From contig CAADGV010000009.1 in NCBI GenBank assembly GCA_900696645.1, forward strand, positions 77,583-141,582: a stretch of DNA of 64,000 bases, written 5' to 3'. The translations under genes and the position numbers were made by a program. This DNA comes from an uncultured Chlorobiota bacterium. Lineage in GTDB: Bacteria; Bacteroidota; Ignavibacteria; UBA10030; UBA6906. Positions 52,910 to 62,112 of this stretch are shown in pieces. Numbering within the stretch: the first letter of the stretch is position 1; each line of letters begins with the position of its first letter. The notes under the pieces are model-generated. The model saw only the letters and a list, made by a program, of their open reading frames with translations. It did not search any database and was not told the origin of the DNA.

Positions 52910-53283
52910 GGTGACAATTCCTCGATAACAACCATAGCGACAACATGCGATGCCGAATGGGAAAGCGACACCAACACCGAACAACGCTCAAGCGAATGCT
53001 TCAGCGAACCATGCAACTCGATACGCGGCTGCCCTGACATCTCGTTTGTTACTTCAACATCCTTCCACCGGAACTCGCCCGCCCAGCCGGTCGAGAGTGC
53101 CTTGCTCAGTGCTTCTTTTGCTGCGAATCGTGCCGCGTAGTGCTGGGCGGCGGTCGTTTTTGCCGAACAGTACGCGATTTCACCGGAAGTGAACACCTTG
53201 TGCAAGAAGGAGTCTCCCAGTTGGGCAATACTCTTTTCTATGCGGTCGATTTCTATGATATCGACGCCGATTCCTTTGACCAT
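52906..53283 (-). CDS. acpS: holo-[acyl-carrier-protein] synthase
   Basis: A 125-residue phosphopantetheinyl transferase that activates ACP for fatty-acid synthesis. IGVDIIEIDRIEKSI carries the Mg-binding aspartate, and RFAAKEALSKALSTG the second signature. Length is as in other AcpS proteins. Start and stop overlap the HAD gene (TGATG) and the kinase gene (GTGA), so the three are co-translated. Confidence 0.92.
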   Translation of the reverse strand: MVKGIGVDIIEIDRIEKSIAQLGDSFLHKVFTSGEIAYCSAKTTAAQHYAARFAAKEALSKALSTGWAGEFRWKDVEVTNEMSGQPRIELHGSLKHSLERCSVLVSLSHSASHVVAMVVIEELSP

Positions 53284-53969
53284 CAAGCGCGAGTGTTTTC
53301 TTGTTCAACAATGTCCAGCAACTCCGACACGTCGTTAATATCATACCGGGCGTTGGTATCAACTGTTCCGAAGGTGTCGCCGTATCGCGCAAAGACTGTT
53401 GTTATGCCGACTTGTGCAGCGCCCACCATATCACGTTCGGCCCAATCGCCCACCATAATTGCTTCGTGAGGCTGAACCTGCAACAGTTCCAGCGCCTTCA
53501 AGAATGGTACCGGACTCGGTTTGCGCTCCCCGGTATCGTCGAATGTAATCACATGATCGAACATGTGATGAAGGTTCAAATAGCAAAGACGCAGCCATGC
53601 TTCCCGGCTCGGGGCGTCGGAAATGACTGCAAGTTTCAAACCGCGCTTCACCAACGAAACAAGCGTCAAGTTCACATGCGGATACGGGACAAGGGCCGCT
53701 TCCCGCGCCCGACGATAGGCAATAATTCCCGCCGAAAGAATTTTATAATCAACCTTCTGAAAAATATCATACAGCAATTGATCGAATACATTCTGAAATT
53801 CAATGCCCCGTTCATCGTAAATGGCATCGATCCGTGTCTGAACTTCGTCGCGGGAGAGTTTCAGGCCTGCATCGATCATCGAGTCGATTGCGGCGGTGAT
53901 GGCTTGCCTTTTCATCGCCATGAAATCGACGAGCGTATTGTCAAGGTCGAAAATAACAGCTTTGATCAT
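53283..53969 (-). CDS. HAD superfamily hydrolase
   Basis: A 228-residue phosphatase-like enzyme with the catalytic motif FDLDNTLVD, motif II VISDAPS, a lysine in ERKPSPVPF and the acidic motif IV in VGDWAERDM. An alpha-helical cap lies between residues 16 and 85. Phosphoglycolate phosphatase or a nucleotidase are possible substrates classes; the sequence does not decide. It is the first gene of the acpS-kinase operon. Confidence 0.85.
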   Translation of the reverse strand: MIKAVIFDLDNTLVDFMAMKRQAITAAIDSMIDAGLKLSRDEVQTRIDAIYDERGIEFQNVFDQLLYDIFQKVDYKILSAGIIAYRRAREAALVPYPHVNLTLVSLVKRGLKLAVISDAPSREAWLRLCYLNLHHMFDHVITFDDTGERKPSPVPFLKALELLQVQPHEAIMVGDWAERDMVGAAQVGITTVFARYGDTFGTVDTNARYDINDVSELLDIVEQENTRA

Positions 53970-54005
53970 CGGGGTTGTTCAGGAAGAGAATCGTTTTCCG
54001 GATTA

Positions 54006-54299
54006 CTATCGTGCAGAAACCTGCCCCTGCTTTGTGGTTCTCGAAGCCCGTGCAACTTCATCTTCAATGTACTCGCGTAATGCAGGCTTCAGGAAAACGT
54101 TTTCCAATCCTATTTCCTGCATTGCGACCGCGAGGACTGCTGCTTTTCTGTTGGGCGCCAGCTTCTTGTTGATGAGAAGAATTCTGTTGTCCTTCAGAAT
54201 ACAAAATCCCCCTTCAAAATCACCTTTTTCGTAGCGGACTGTTACGTCGAGTTGCCGTGCAACATCTTCGAGTTCCATGATGATATGTTCATGTTTCAT
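54006..54299 (-). CDS. small hypothetical protein
   Basis: A 97-residue soluble protein: YEKGDFEGGFCILKDNRILLINKKL then a helix and REYIEDEVARAS. I do not recognise it with confidence. The ATG at 54299 overlaps the stop of the membrane-protein gene by ATGA, so the pair is probably one functional unit. Confidence 0.55.
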   Translation of the reverse strand: MKHEHIIMELEDVARQLDVTVRYEKGDFEGGFCILKDNRILLINKKLAPNRKAAVLAVAMQEIGLENVFLKPALREYIEDEVARASRTTKQGQVSAR

Positions 54300-54883
54300 G
54301 CGGGCTGCTCCCGTTGCACGGAAGAGAGAACCAATCTGTTCTTCATCGGCTGAAACACAGCAAGTCCGATAACCGTGTAGTAGCATAACATCGCGATCAA
54401 TGGAATGCCCTGCAATGCACGAATCCGTTCCATGAATATCTCGCGAAACATATCATTGTCGGTAGTCGTGAAGAATTCCAGATAAATCATCTTCCAATCC
54501 AAATAGAGCGTGTATATTTCAACAGGGACGAACATATAAAAAAGTATTGCACTCATCAACAACCAGCCGTGTTCCTTGACACGTAAAGGCGAGAATACAA
54601 GAAAGATGATACTGCTTGTGAATGCTATCGTGTAGCCGCCTATCACCGCAATCGACATCAAGGAAAGAAGTCTGTACACCTCACGTTCCGCATCCGGATT
54701 GATATACTCCAGAAATTCCGCAGTGCCCGTCTTGAGAATATCGTTCCCGATCAACAGGCGTGCATTCACCGCCCCCAGCCAAATGATTGACGCAACAACG
54801 AACGCAAACAGGGAAAAGCGCCACAGCGCCGAATTCGTGCCTGAAGAACCGGAAAGGGAAGCGGATTGTTGTCTCGCTGGCAT
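54296..54883 (-). CDS. four-helix membrane protein
   Basis: A 195-residue protein with four hydrophobic segments (about 22-44, 75-97, 105-128, 160-180) and a polar loop between the first two and the last two. I recognise no family. It is coupled to the small protein downstream and precedes the acpS region. Confidence 0.6.
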   Translation of the reverse strand: MPARQQSASLSGSSGTNSALWRFSLFAFVVASIIWLGAVNARLLIGNDILKTGTAEFLEYINPDAEREVYRLLSLMSIAVIGGYTIAFTSSIIFLVFSPLRVKEHGWLLMSAILFYMFVPVEIYTLYLDWKMIYLEFFTTTDNDMFREIFMERIRALQGIPLIAMLCYYTVIGLAVFQPMKNRLVLSSVQREQPA

Positions 54884-54926
54884 AGTTCAATGTACAGTTT
54901 TTATCATGGGTTTTCAATACGACTTT

Positions 54927-55355
54927 CTAACCGCTTTTCCCTTCACGGGAGTCGATGAGGTAGTTTTTGTACCAACTGAGATCTGCCAGAAGCGAAAGAA
55001 GTTGTTCAAAGGACGCAGGCGAGGCGATGAGGTACTTCTCCGTGAAGCGCTTTCTCGCGGCTTCAGGGGCGAAATCGAGTATTCGGGCGATCAGATGCTG
55101 TGATCGTATAATGCTCTCGCCGAATTCCGTCGACATCTTGTCGTAGCCATCGGCATCTTTACCTATACGCTTCATGATGCCGAATGCCTTGTGCGCGAAC
55201 TTGGCGATGAAGCTCAGTTCATCCAGAATGTGAATACACTGGTTCTTCCCGGCAATCTCAAGGAGAGTACCGACATCATTCCTGTTGACCAGGTTCTTGT
55301 TTGCCAGTTGCTCAACCTGCCGGAGCAGGATTTCCGTCTGTTCACTGAATTGCAT
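54927..55355 (-). CDS. helical hypothetical protein
   Basis: A 142-residue, wholly helical soluble protein without cysteine motifs or a signal peptide. I do not recognise it. The ATG at 55355 has only a weak AAGGGCAAAGGA upstream. It is transcribed divergently from the heme-sensor kinase gene, 170 nt away, and might be linked to it. Confidence 0.55.
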   Translation of the reverse strand: MQFSEQTEILLRQVEQLANKNLVNRNDVGTLLEIAGKNQCIHILDELSFIAKFAHKAFGIMKRIGKDADGYDKMSTEFGESIIRSQHLIARILDFAPEAARKRFTEKYLIASPASFEQLLSLLADLSWYKNYLIDSREGKSG

Positions 55356-55525
55356 GTGGAGTCCTTTGCCCTTTCATTAAATATATATGAGAGAAGAGGG
55401 AGAAACAATTGTATTGGAACTTTCATCGCCCGTTACCTCTTTACTGGTATGGATGGAGGCGAGATGAGAACATTCGTTGATTCTCAAGGCTCTATTCGGT
55501 ACAATAATCCATCCCGAAACATCAC

Positions 55526-57109
55526 ATGAAGAACACGTTCGCATTCCGGCACTGGTCTGTGTCAAGAAAGATCCTTCTTGGCATTCTACCGTTGTTCCTG
55601 GCATTCATTGCGTTAAGCGTTGCCGCGAACAACTACTATCAGGAACGACAGATGATGGAACAGGCACAGGTGGCTGCTCATACATACGCCGACATCATCC
55701 GGGAATCTCTTGTGAGCATGATGGTCAACAACCTGGAAGTGGACAAGAATTTCCTTGCACGCACGACTCTTCTTCAACCGTTCGACACGTTGCACATCAC
55801 AGTGAACAACCTGAAACTCCGCCCTGAAGTGCTTGCCGAAAAGGGAATCTTATACAACGAGAGCCGGTATCGTACGTCAATTGCACACGATGATATGGAG
55901 GTTGAAGTGCTGAAAACCGGCGAGCCGATGTTTGTCCGTGTGGGAGATCAATTCAGAGGTGTGGTGCCGTTTAACGCAACCGATGTATGCCAGAAATGCC
56001 ACGCTGTTCCGGTGGGGTATACGCTGGGTGCCGTGGATCTGCACATTTCGTTCTCACAAATTTCAAGTGCGGCAAAGGACAACTGGAATCGTTCGTTCAT
56101 GATCTTTGTCGGATTCACGATTGTTGCAACCGTGTTTGCGAGTCTGATGTTCCGGCGATTTGTATCACAACCCGTTGACAAACTTGTGAAGGCAACGGCG
56201 GAAATCAGCAGCGGCAATCTTGACTATGCGATTGACCATGACAAGACTCACCATACAGGATCACGCGATGAACTTGAGTATCTCTCGTCGCAATTTGACG
56301 CGATGCGTGAATCACTGAAAGAGAAAATCCGCCAGCTTGATGAAGTGAACAAGGATTTGGCGGAGCGCAATGAGCAACTGGAGCAGGCGCTTGCGCGGTT
56401 GAAAGAGGCGCAAAAGGAACTTCTGAAAAGCGAGCGTCTTGCAGCTACCGGTAAGATGACGGCACAGCTGTCGCACGAAATCAACAATCCCATTCACAAT
56501 ATCCAGAGTTTGCTGCAATCGTCGCTCCGCAAGATCGATGGACCTGCCCAAGAGCTGGTCGCATTAGCCCTCGAAGAAGTGACGCGGATGTCCAAGTTGA
56601 CGCGACAAATGCTGGACTTCTACCGCGGTTCGATGCTGGAGTTTGAAAAAGGCCCGGTTGATCTTGCGGATCTGCTTGACCATCTTCTCAAAGAGAATCG
56701 GGAGACACTGGCGGAGTTCGGTATCAACACGGCAGTGGAGGCTGCCCCCGGGCTTCCGTCTGTTCTTGGTTCACGCGACAAGTTGAAGCAAGTTTTCCTG
56801 AATCTGATTCTGAATGCCCGTGATGCAATGCCGGATGGGGGTACCCTGACAGTGCGACTGGCAGATCACGACAACGCCATACAGGTCACTGTGTCCGATA
56901 CAGGAATTGGAATCCCGCCGGAAAACCTCGGACGAATTTTTGATGCATTCTTCACTACCAAGAAAGAAGTAAGCGGTGTCGGGCTTGGTCTTTCCGTCAC
57001 GTACGGAATCATCCAGCAGCACGGAGGAGCAATTCGTGTAGCCAGCACGCCCGGCAGGGGCACAACATTTACCATAGAACTTCCTACTGCGAGAACATTT
57101 CATGACTAA
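55526..57109 (+). CDS. sensor histidine kinase with extracytoplasmic c-type heme motif
   Basis: A 527-residue kinase. A membrane helix (about 15-35) is followed by an extracytoplasmic sensor domain of about 155 residues with CQKCH near residue 154, a covalent heme c site, then a second helix (about 192-212) and HAMP. A coiled coil precedes HisKA (QLSHEINNPIHNIQSLL) and an HATPase with NLILNARDAMPDGG and GVGLGLS. It probably senses redox state or NO/oxygen through heme. Its stop overlaps the regulator start by 8 nt. Confidence 0.87.
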   Translation: MKNTFAFRHWSVSRKILLGILPLFLAFIALSVAANNYYQERQMMEQAQVAAHTYADIIRESLVSMMVNNLEVDKNFLARTTLLQPFDTLHITVNNLKLRPEVLAEKGILYNESRYRTSIAHDDMEVEVLKTGEPMFVRVGDQFRGVVPFNATDVCQKCHAVPVGYTLGAVDLHISFSQISSAAKDNWNRSFMIFVGFTIVATVFASLMFRRFVSQPVDKLVKATAEISSGNLDYAIDHDKTHHTGSRDELEYLSSQFDAMRESLKEKIRQLDEVNKDLAERNEQLEQALARLKEAQKELLKSERLAATGKMTAQLSHEINNPIHNIQSLLQSSLRKIDGPAQELVALALEEVTRMSKLTRQMLDFYRGSMLEFEKGPVDLADLLDHLLKENRETLAEFGINTAVEAAPGLPSVLGSRDKLKQVFLNLILNARDAMPDGGTLTVRLADHDNAIQVTVSDTGIGIPPENLGRIFDAFFTTKKEVSGVGLGLSVTYGIIQQHGGAIRVASTPGRGTTFTIELPTARTFHD

Positions 57110-58529
57110 AGAGCCAACATCGACGATACAACGCGAGCGGGTACTGGTTGTTGATGACGACAAAGCGTTTCGAGTTGCGACCAAGACACTGCTGGAGGAT
57201 GAAGGGTACGGCGTTGTGCTTGCGACAAGCGGAGAAGAGGCGCTCTCCGCGCTACGGGCGAATAATGTAGACATTATGCTATCGGATCTCGTGATGACGA
57301 AGATGACAGGAATTCAGTTGCTGGAGAAAGTGAAAGCCATCCATCCTCATCTCATGGTCATTATGGTGACGGGGTTCGGCTCCATTTCCACCGCTGTCGA
57401 GGCAATGCACCTGGGCGCAACCGACTACCTGACGAAGCCCTGCAATAACACGGAGCTTCTGCTGAAGATTCGCAGGGCTCTCGATGCACAACAGAAGGAT
57501 CGTGAGTTGCGGCAACTGCGTGAACAACTTCACGCGACGTACAGTTTCGGCAATATGCTGTCGCGCAGCGAGAAGATGAAGAATGTCATGCAAAGCATCC
57601 GGCAGGTTGCTGACACCGACGTAACAATACTGATTCAAGGGGAAAGCGGAACGGGAAAAGAACTTGTTGCGCGGGCACTGCATTACAACAGTAACCGGAG
57701 CGAGAAGCCGTTCGTGGCGGTCAACTGCTCGGCAATTCCCGAGAATCTTCTCGAAAGCGAGCTTTTCGGACATGAAAAAGGTGCGTTCACGGGGGCCATG
57801 AAGCAGAAAGCTGGCAAGTTCGAAGAAGGAAACGGCGGCACGCTGTTTCTTGATGAAATTGGCGATCTTGCCCCAACCGTGCAAACGAAGTTACTGCGTG
57901 TACTTCAGGAGAAGATCTTCGAGCGTGTCGGAGGGAACACTCCGATCAAGGTGGATACACGCATCGTTGCCGCGACAAACAGGAATCTTGAAATGATGAC
58001 GCGTGACGGGGATTTCCGGGAAGACTTGTTTTTCCGGTTGAATGTGTTTCCCATTCATCTTCCGCCGCTGCGCGAAAGGCTGGAAGACATTCCGATGCTC
58101 GCAGAGCATTTCCTGACGCGTCACGCCGACCTTTCCGGGGGACGCGTCAAGTCTATTTCGCCGTTGGTTATTACCGACATGATGAACTACAATTGGCGCG
58201 GCAATATTCGTGAACTGGAGAATTTGATGAAACGGGCTATCATTAAAACAACGGGAGAGACGATCATGACAATCGAGCTGCCGACGAATGAACACGCGCC
58301 ATCCACTGCAAAAGAACCTATCGCCGAGGTCGACCTCAACACTCCTTACAAAGACTATATCAGCGCGATTGTAAGGGATGCAGAGGAAAAGTATCTGACG
58401 CGGATGCTCCGGTTATACAAGGGCAACATCAACCAGATAGCAAAGTTGATGGAGATCGACAGGAAAACTGTCTACCGGAAAATGGCGGAATACTCAATAG
58501 ATCCGGCCACGTTCCGGGAAGCGAACTGA
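57102..58529 (+). CDS. sigma54-dependent NtrC-family response regulator
   Basis: A 475-residue regulator: receiver domain (about 14-125) with VVDDD and the phosphorylated aspartate in MLSDLVM; AAA domain with GESGTGKE, the sigma54-contacting GAFTGA and LFLDEIGDL; and a C-terminal Fis-type helix-turn-helix with NINQIAKLMEIDRKTVYRKM. It pairs with the heme-sensor kinase upstream. Target genes are not visible here, but a sigma54 promoter search around 58-60 kb would test local control. Confidence 0.92.
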   Translation: MTKEPTSTIQRERVLVVDDDKAFRVATKTLLEDEGYGVVLATSGEEALSALRANNVDIMLSDLVMTKMTGIQLLEKVKAIHPHLMVIMVTGFGSISTAVEAMHLGATDYLTKPCNNTELLLKIRRALDAQQKDRELRQLREQLHATYSFGNMLSRSEKMKNVMQSIRQVADTDVTILIQGESGTGKELVARALHYNSNRSEKPFVAVNCSAIPENLLESELFGHEKGAFTGAMKQKAGKFEEGNGGTLFLDEIGDLAPTVQTKLLRVLQEKIFERVGGNTPIKVDTRIVAATNRNLEMMTRDGDFREDLFFRLNVFPIHLPPLRERLEDIPMLAEHFLTRHADLSGGRVKSISPLVITDMMNYNWRGNIRELENLMKRAIIKTTGETIMTIELPTNEHAPSTAKEPIAEVDLNTPYKDYISAIVRDAEEKYLTRMLRLYKGNINQIAKLMEIDRKTVYRKMAEYSIDPATFREAN

Positions 58530-58540
58530 GGGCTTCGAGT

Positions 58541-58771
58541 CTATTGTGCCTTTAATTCTCCTGAAAACTGAATTTCTATATCAATTCCGTCAATTGATCG
58601 GGGAATCTGTTCCCGTATCTTTCCCGGATCGTCCTTGACCGAGACTATCAATCCCGCTTTTCCTGTCGAGGTTGTTCCGATGCCTACCGCCGTCACAGAA
58701 TCCAATGCAAGCCACAACTTCTCGTGCGCATGCTTGATTCTTCGTATGCGTTCCAGTTCGTCCGCGCTCAC
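58541..58771 (-). CDS. small protein resembling the protease N-terminal domain
   Basis: A 76-residue protein. SVTAVGIGTTSTGKAGLIVSVKDD and IPRSIDGIDIEI align by eye with NVVAVGVGYKTVAGKRTEQ and IPESIQGIPTDV in the first 75 residues of the upstream protease. It overlaps that gene by ATGA. It may act as a separate copy of a prodomain, chaperone or inhibitor (inference). Confidence 0.6.
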   Translation of the reverse strand: MSADELERIRRIKHAHEKLWLALDSVTAVGIGTTSTGKAGLIVSVKDDPGKIREQIPRSIDGIDIEIQFSGELKAQ

Positions 58772-59775
58772 GGCAATGTCACCTGCAAGAGTTGAAATAC
58801 GTTTTGAATTCTGTTGATGATGGTCGACGTATTGCTTCCTGCAAACAGCAATCCGACAATCTGATTTTGATTGTTCAGTACTGCGGAGCCGCTGTCGCCG
58901 CCCTGACTCATTGCCCCTGCCATCAGCTGATCAACGAAGGTTCCCACTTTGTTTGAACCGTAACTCACATTCGCCGTTACGTCAATCTGTGTAATTGTTC
59001 CGGTAGTCAATCCTGTTGTACGCCCGCTCTTTTTCAGCGCCATGCCGAGTGTTCCTTCGGCTACTCCCGTTATCTGACCGATGCCGAGGATGTTGTTCAC
59101 AACATCGTTCGGATTGATGGGCTGGGCAATGGCGCAGTCCACGAGATTGTCTGCCGCCGCTGCGGTTGGTGCAGCCGCCTGCAGTCGGGTCTTGCTTCCG
59201 ATTGCCGCCGCGACACCGTTCAGTGTCGAAGCAACGGCATTGCCGATAGGGCACGGGATTGTTGTTGTTGTGAATTGGATGGGGATGAATTCCGTCAACG
59301 TGGCGATCGTGTCGGAAGCTTGCTGGCCGCCGTCATACGGGCCCGGTTGCAGTATTGCATCACCCGAAGATGCATCGTTGCTATTTGCCAAAACGTGATT
59401 GTTTGAGAGAATGTAGGTTGTGTTGTTCTTCCGTACGAGACATCCGAGCGTACCTGCCGTGATAAGATAATGCCCGATACTTACGCCGCCGGGTGCAGGC
59501 CTGTGTCTTCCGGTGGGACTTTGTTGTGCATACAGAATTCCCGAGGCGTACACATCCGTCGGTATGCCTTGAATGCTTTCGGGGATGATTTCAGCGGGAG
59601 AAAGGCTTCCCTTCGATTTCTTCACTTCAACCGAACATATCAGAGAGAGTTGCTCCGTCCTCTTTCCTGCCACTGTCTTGTACCCCACTCCGACTGCAAC
59701 AACATTGGGTTTGTGAAATAACTCACGACGAACGTCGCGCAAGACGCGTCTGCAATCTTCCAACTGTGCTGCCAT
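58768..59775 (-). CDS. trypsin-like serine protease-fold protein
   Basis: A 335-residue protein. Residues 1-75 form a small alpha/beta domain; from about residue 95 it has a chymotrypsin-like fold with SNNHVLA (histidine), LVDCAIAQP (candidate aspartate) and GGDSGSAVLN (serine). These match the plant Nal1/bacterial trypsin-like peptidase group. No signal peptide is visible, so it may be cytoplasmic or exported otherwise. A GGAGGCAG precedes the ATG. Confidence 0.75.
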   Translation of the reverse strand: MAAQLEDCRRVLRDVRRELFHKPNVVAVGVGYKTVAGKRTEQLSLICSVEVKKSKGSLSPAEIIPESIQGIPTDVYASGILYAQQSPTGRHRPAPGGVSIGHYLITAGTLGCLVRKNNTTYILSNNHVLANSNDASSGDAILQPGPYDGGQQASDTIATLTEFIPIQFTTTTIPCPIGNAVASTLNGVAAAIGSKTRLQAAAPTAAAADNLVDCAIAQPINPNDVVNNILGIGQITGVAEGTLGMALKKSGRTTGLTTGTITQIDVTANVSYGSNKVGTFVDQLMAGAMSQGGDSGSAVLNNQNQIVGLLFAGSNTSTIINRIQNVFQLLQVTLP

Positions 59776-59829
59776 ACCTGCCTCCTTGCAAAGTGTGGAT
59801 GGTTGATTTGTTGAGAGTAACGAACAGTG

Positions 59830-60216
59830 TTACTGCACAACGACTGATTTTTCGAGAATAGAGTTTTCTCCTTGATTGAACCTGAATGTGTACGTTCCCG
59901 GCTCCTGAACAACAATGGATGTATCCGCGTTGAATGAGCCAAGTACTTGAATACATGGCCGCCCGTCGTACCGGGCGAGAACCGTAGTGGTAAACTGCTT
60001 GTCGTGATGAAAGATTTCGAATCGCTCGAATTCCCAACAAGGCGTCGGCGTCCCGCAAGTTGCCTTCAGCGTTATTGGCGAACCAAGCCGGACAGTATCC
60101 GGAACAACCACGGAAAGAACGCTGACGGGGGAAACGGAAACCGAATCGGATGGCTTGTCGCTGCAGCGGCCCAAGAAGATGAGCGTCGGAATGATGAGGG
60201 CGTGAAGGAATCTCAT
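59830..60216 (-). CDS. hypothetical lipoprotein
   Basis: A 128-residue lipoprotein with lipobox FLGRC near residue 18. The mature part is beta-rich with CGTPTPCWEF and a later cysteine, suggesting an Ig-like domain stabilised by a disulfide. No family is recognised. It lies 54 nt upstream of the protease gene on the same strand. Confidence 0.65.
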   Translation of the reverse strand: MRFLHALIIPTLIFLGRCSDKPSDSVSVSPVSVLSVVVPDTVRLGSPITLKATCGTPTPCWEFERFEIFHHDKQFTTTVLARYDGRPCIQVLGSFNADTSIVVQEPGTYTFRFNQGENSILEKSVVVQ

Positions 60217-60309
60217 ACCACTCTCACGCCGGATAGAATTTGTGAAGACTGAAACAACATGACACTCTCCTCGTCCTCCCCCGATAAACGGGCCGTGGCC
60301 CGGTTTACA

Positions 60310-60936
60310 TCAGCGTTGAAGGTCTTTCACGCGTTGCAGATTTTCCAGGAGATCGTCGGCTTTGCTGCCTTCCTCTTTTGACGCCAACGACTTATACTTT
60401 TCCAGAGCTTTCAGAGCGGAAACAACATCATTATTCATTGCATGAACCAACCCGAGATTAAAATATGTACCCGCATGATCCGGTACCACTTCGGCGGCAA
60501 GTTCGTAGTGCATTCTTGCCAGCCGCAAATCGCCCGCCTCAAAGTACAGATTTCCCAGATTGTAATGGGATTCGAAATGCCGCGGGTCAAGCTCAAGCGA
60601 TTTTGTGAAGCAATCGAAGGCCTTTGCTGTCATGCCCCGCTTCGACATGATGATGCCGACGTTGCAATAGGCATCGGCAACATCATCGCCTTCCTCAATG
60701 GCACGCAAGTACGCTTCTTCGGCGCGTGCATCTTCGCGTTCATCCAGAAGCAACGCTTCCTCAAAAGGCCCGATGTTTGTCGGCAGTTTCAGGAGTTGAG
60801 CCGCCGCAGGCGAAAACAAATTCAACTGACCCTTGTTCGGGAATCGTGCTTTCTTGCGCTTTCTGACACGCTCGAAACCGAATTTGTCGGGTTGCTTCGG
60901 TATGAAGTCGAGAATTTTTCCCACTGCCCTACTCAA
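60310..60936 (-). CDS. TPR repeat protein
   Basis: A 208-residue protein with at least three TPR units (about 70-180): AYLRAIEEGDDVADAYCNVG, DCFTKSLELDPRHFESHYN and LGLVHAMNNDVVSALKALEK. The N-terminal 60 residues are basic and unordered. It starts at a TTG; a GTG at 60924 is an alternative. It likely scaffolds protein interactions. Confidence 0.75.
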   Translation of the reverse strand: MSRAVGKILDFIPKQPDKFGFERVRKRKKARFPNKGQLNLFSPAAAQLLKLPTNIGPFEEALLLDEREDARAEEAYLRAIEEGDDVADAYCNVGIIMSKRGMTAKAFDCFTKSLELDPRHFESHYNLGNLYFEAGDLRLARMHYELAAEVVPDHAGTYFNLGLVHAMNNDVVSALKALEKYKSLASKEEGSKADDLLENLQRVKDLQR

Positions 60937-60989
60937 TTAGCATCCTTGCGTTGGTTCACATACGTTGGAGGCTGCATCACGGATATCAT

Positions 60990-61862
60990 TCATGCGGCTT
61001 TCACTTTCTTTGTCTTGGCCTGTTTTCCGTTAGCGGAGGCCTTTGCCGCAACTTTCTTCTTCTCTCCTTTTGCTTTTTCCATCGGCTTGCGTTGTGTCTT
61101 TGCCTGCTCGATACTTTGCTTCAACGCCGTCATAATGTCCACGATCGGCTTCTCTTCCTCCTCGACGGTCACAATCTGCTTGCCCTCGATTTTGGCTTCG
61201 ATCATTTCTCTCAATGCGTCATTGTACTTGTCGGTCAGATCGAGCTTGTTGAGCGATGTCTTCATAGATTCAACAAGATTCTTTGCAAGCTCCAACTGTT
61301 TCTTGTCAACGCCCTTGTTGTCGAGTTGCGGCACTTCGCCGATCTTGCGGACTTCCTTTGGCGAGCGGAGCTTGTACAGGCAAATGCCGTTCTCCTGCGG
61401 CGCAATCATCACAACATCTTCGCGGTCGCGCAGCACCACTTTTCCGATTCCCATCTTACCCGTTTCCTTCAACGTTGCTGCAAGAAGGGAATAGGCCTTT
61501 ACGGCAACCGGGCCGTCGGGTCCGGCATAGTACGGGGCCTCGTAGAGTGTCGGGTGCACTTCCTTCGCGTCGATGAATCCTTCAATCTCAATGATCTTGG
61601 TACTCTTCAGTTTCAGTTTATCGAGATCGTCCTTCTCAACAATTACGAACCGATCCGGCTCGTACGGATAGCCCTTCACAATATCCTCGGAGGTGACGAC
61701 TTTGCTGCATTTCTTGCATTTCTTGTCGTACCCGATCGGTCCGTGGTCTTCTTTGTGGAGTTGATTGAAACGGATTGTCTGATCCGTATCCACCGCATTG
61801 TAAATACGAACGGGAATCGTGACAAGCGAGAAGCGAATATGGCCTTTCCAGATTGCTCTCAT
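60990..61862 (-). CDS. ku: non-homologous end-joining protein Ku
   Basis: A 290-residue bacterial Ku: MRAIWKGHIRFSLVTIPVRIY, then a CKKCSKVV pair, VVLRDREDVVMIAPQ and the final bridge region. The last 50 residues are a Lys/Ala-rich tail that extends beyond the core and may bind DNA. Ku recruits the ligase LigD at double-strand breaks. No ligD is present in the window. GGAGG precedes the ATG at 61862. Confidence 0.93.
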   Translation of the reverse strand: MRAIWKGHIRFSLVTIPVRIYNAVDTDQTIRFNQLHKEDHGPIGYDKKCKKCSKVVTSEDIVKGYPYEPDRFVIVEKDDLDKLKLKSTKIIEIEGFIDAKEVHPTLYEAPYYAGPDGPVAVKAYSLLAATLKETGKMGIGKVVLRDREDVVMIAPQENGICLYKLRSPKEVRKIGEVPQLDNKGVDKKQLELAKNLVESMKTSLNKLDLTDKYNDALREMIEAKIEGKQIVTVEEEEKPIVDIMTALKQSIEQAKTQRKPMEKAKGEKKKVAAKASANGKQAKTKKVKAA

Positions 61863-62001
61863 GTGTACCTCCGAAACTTGTGAAAGAACAGCAAATGTGC
61901 GGATACTAAAAAATTGCTCGAAATAAGCACAGCAAAATATACGGCAGCCAGATGCCAAGTGCAAACATCATGAAGCCGCCGGGGGCATCTTCTTTAGCTG
62001 C

Positions 62002-62030
62002 TTGACAAAATCTAAACCCTCTGCTTATAT
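62002..62030 (+). promoter_or_regulatory. sigma70-like promoter
   Basis: TTGACA at 62002-62007 and TTATAT at 62025-62030, separated by 17 nt, 82 nt before the TPR lipoprotein ATG. Confidence 0.7.
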
Positions 62031-62112
62031 TCCTACGTCTGCTTCGGCTGCTCTTTTGATACAAAGGGCGGGAATTCTTCCCAAGAGACCTTCATTACCC
62101 AAAGGAGGTTAC

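Noticed and set aside
61283-61883. Plus-strand frames over the Ku gene
   Set aside because: Shadow of Ku on the opposite strand; no homology or start signals.
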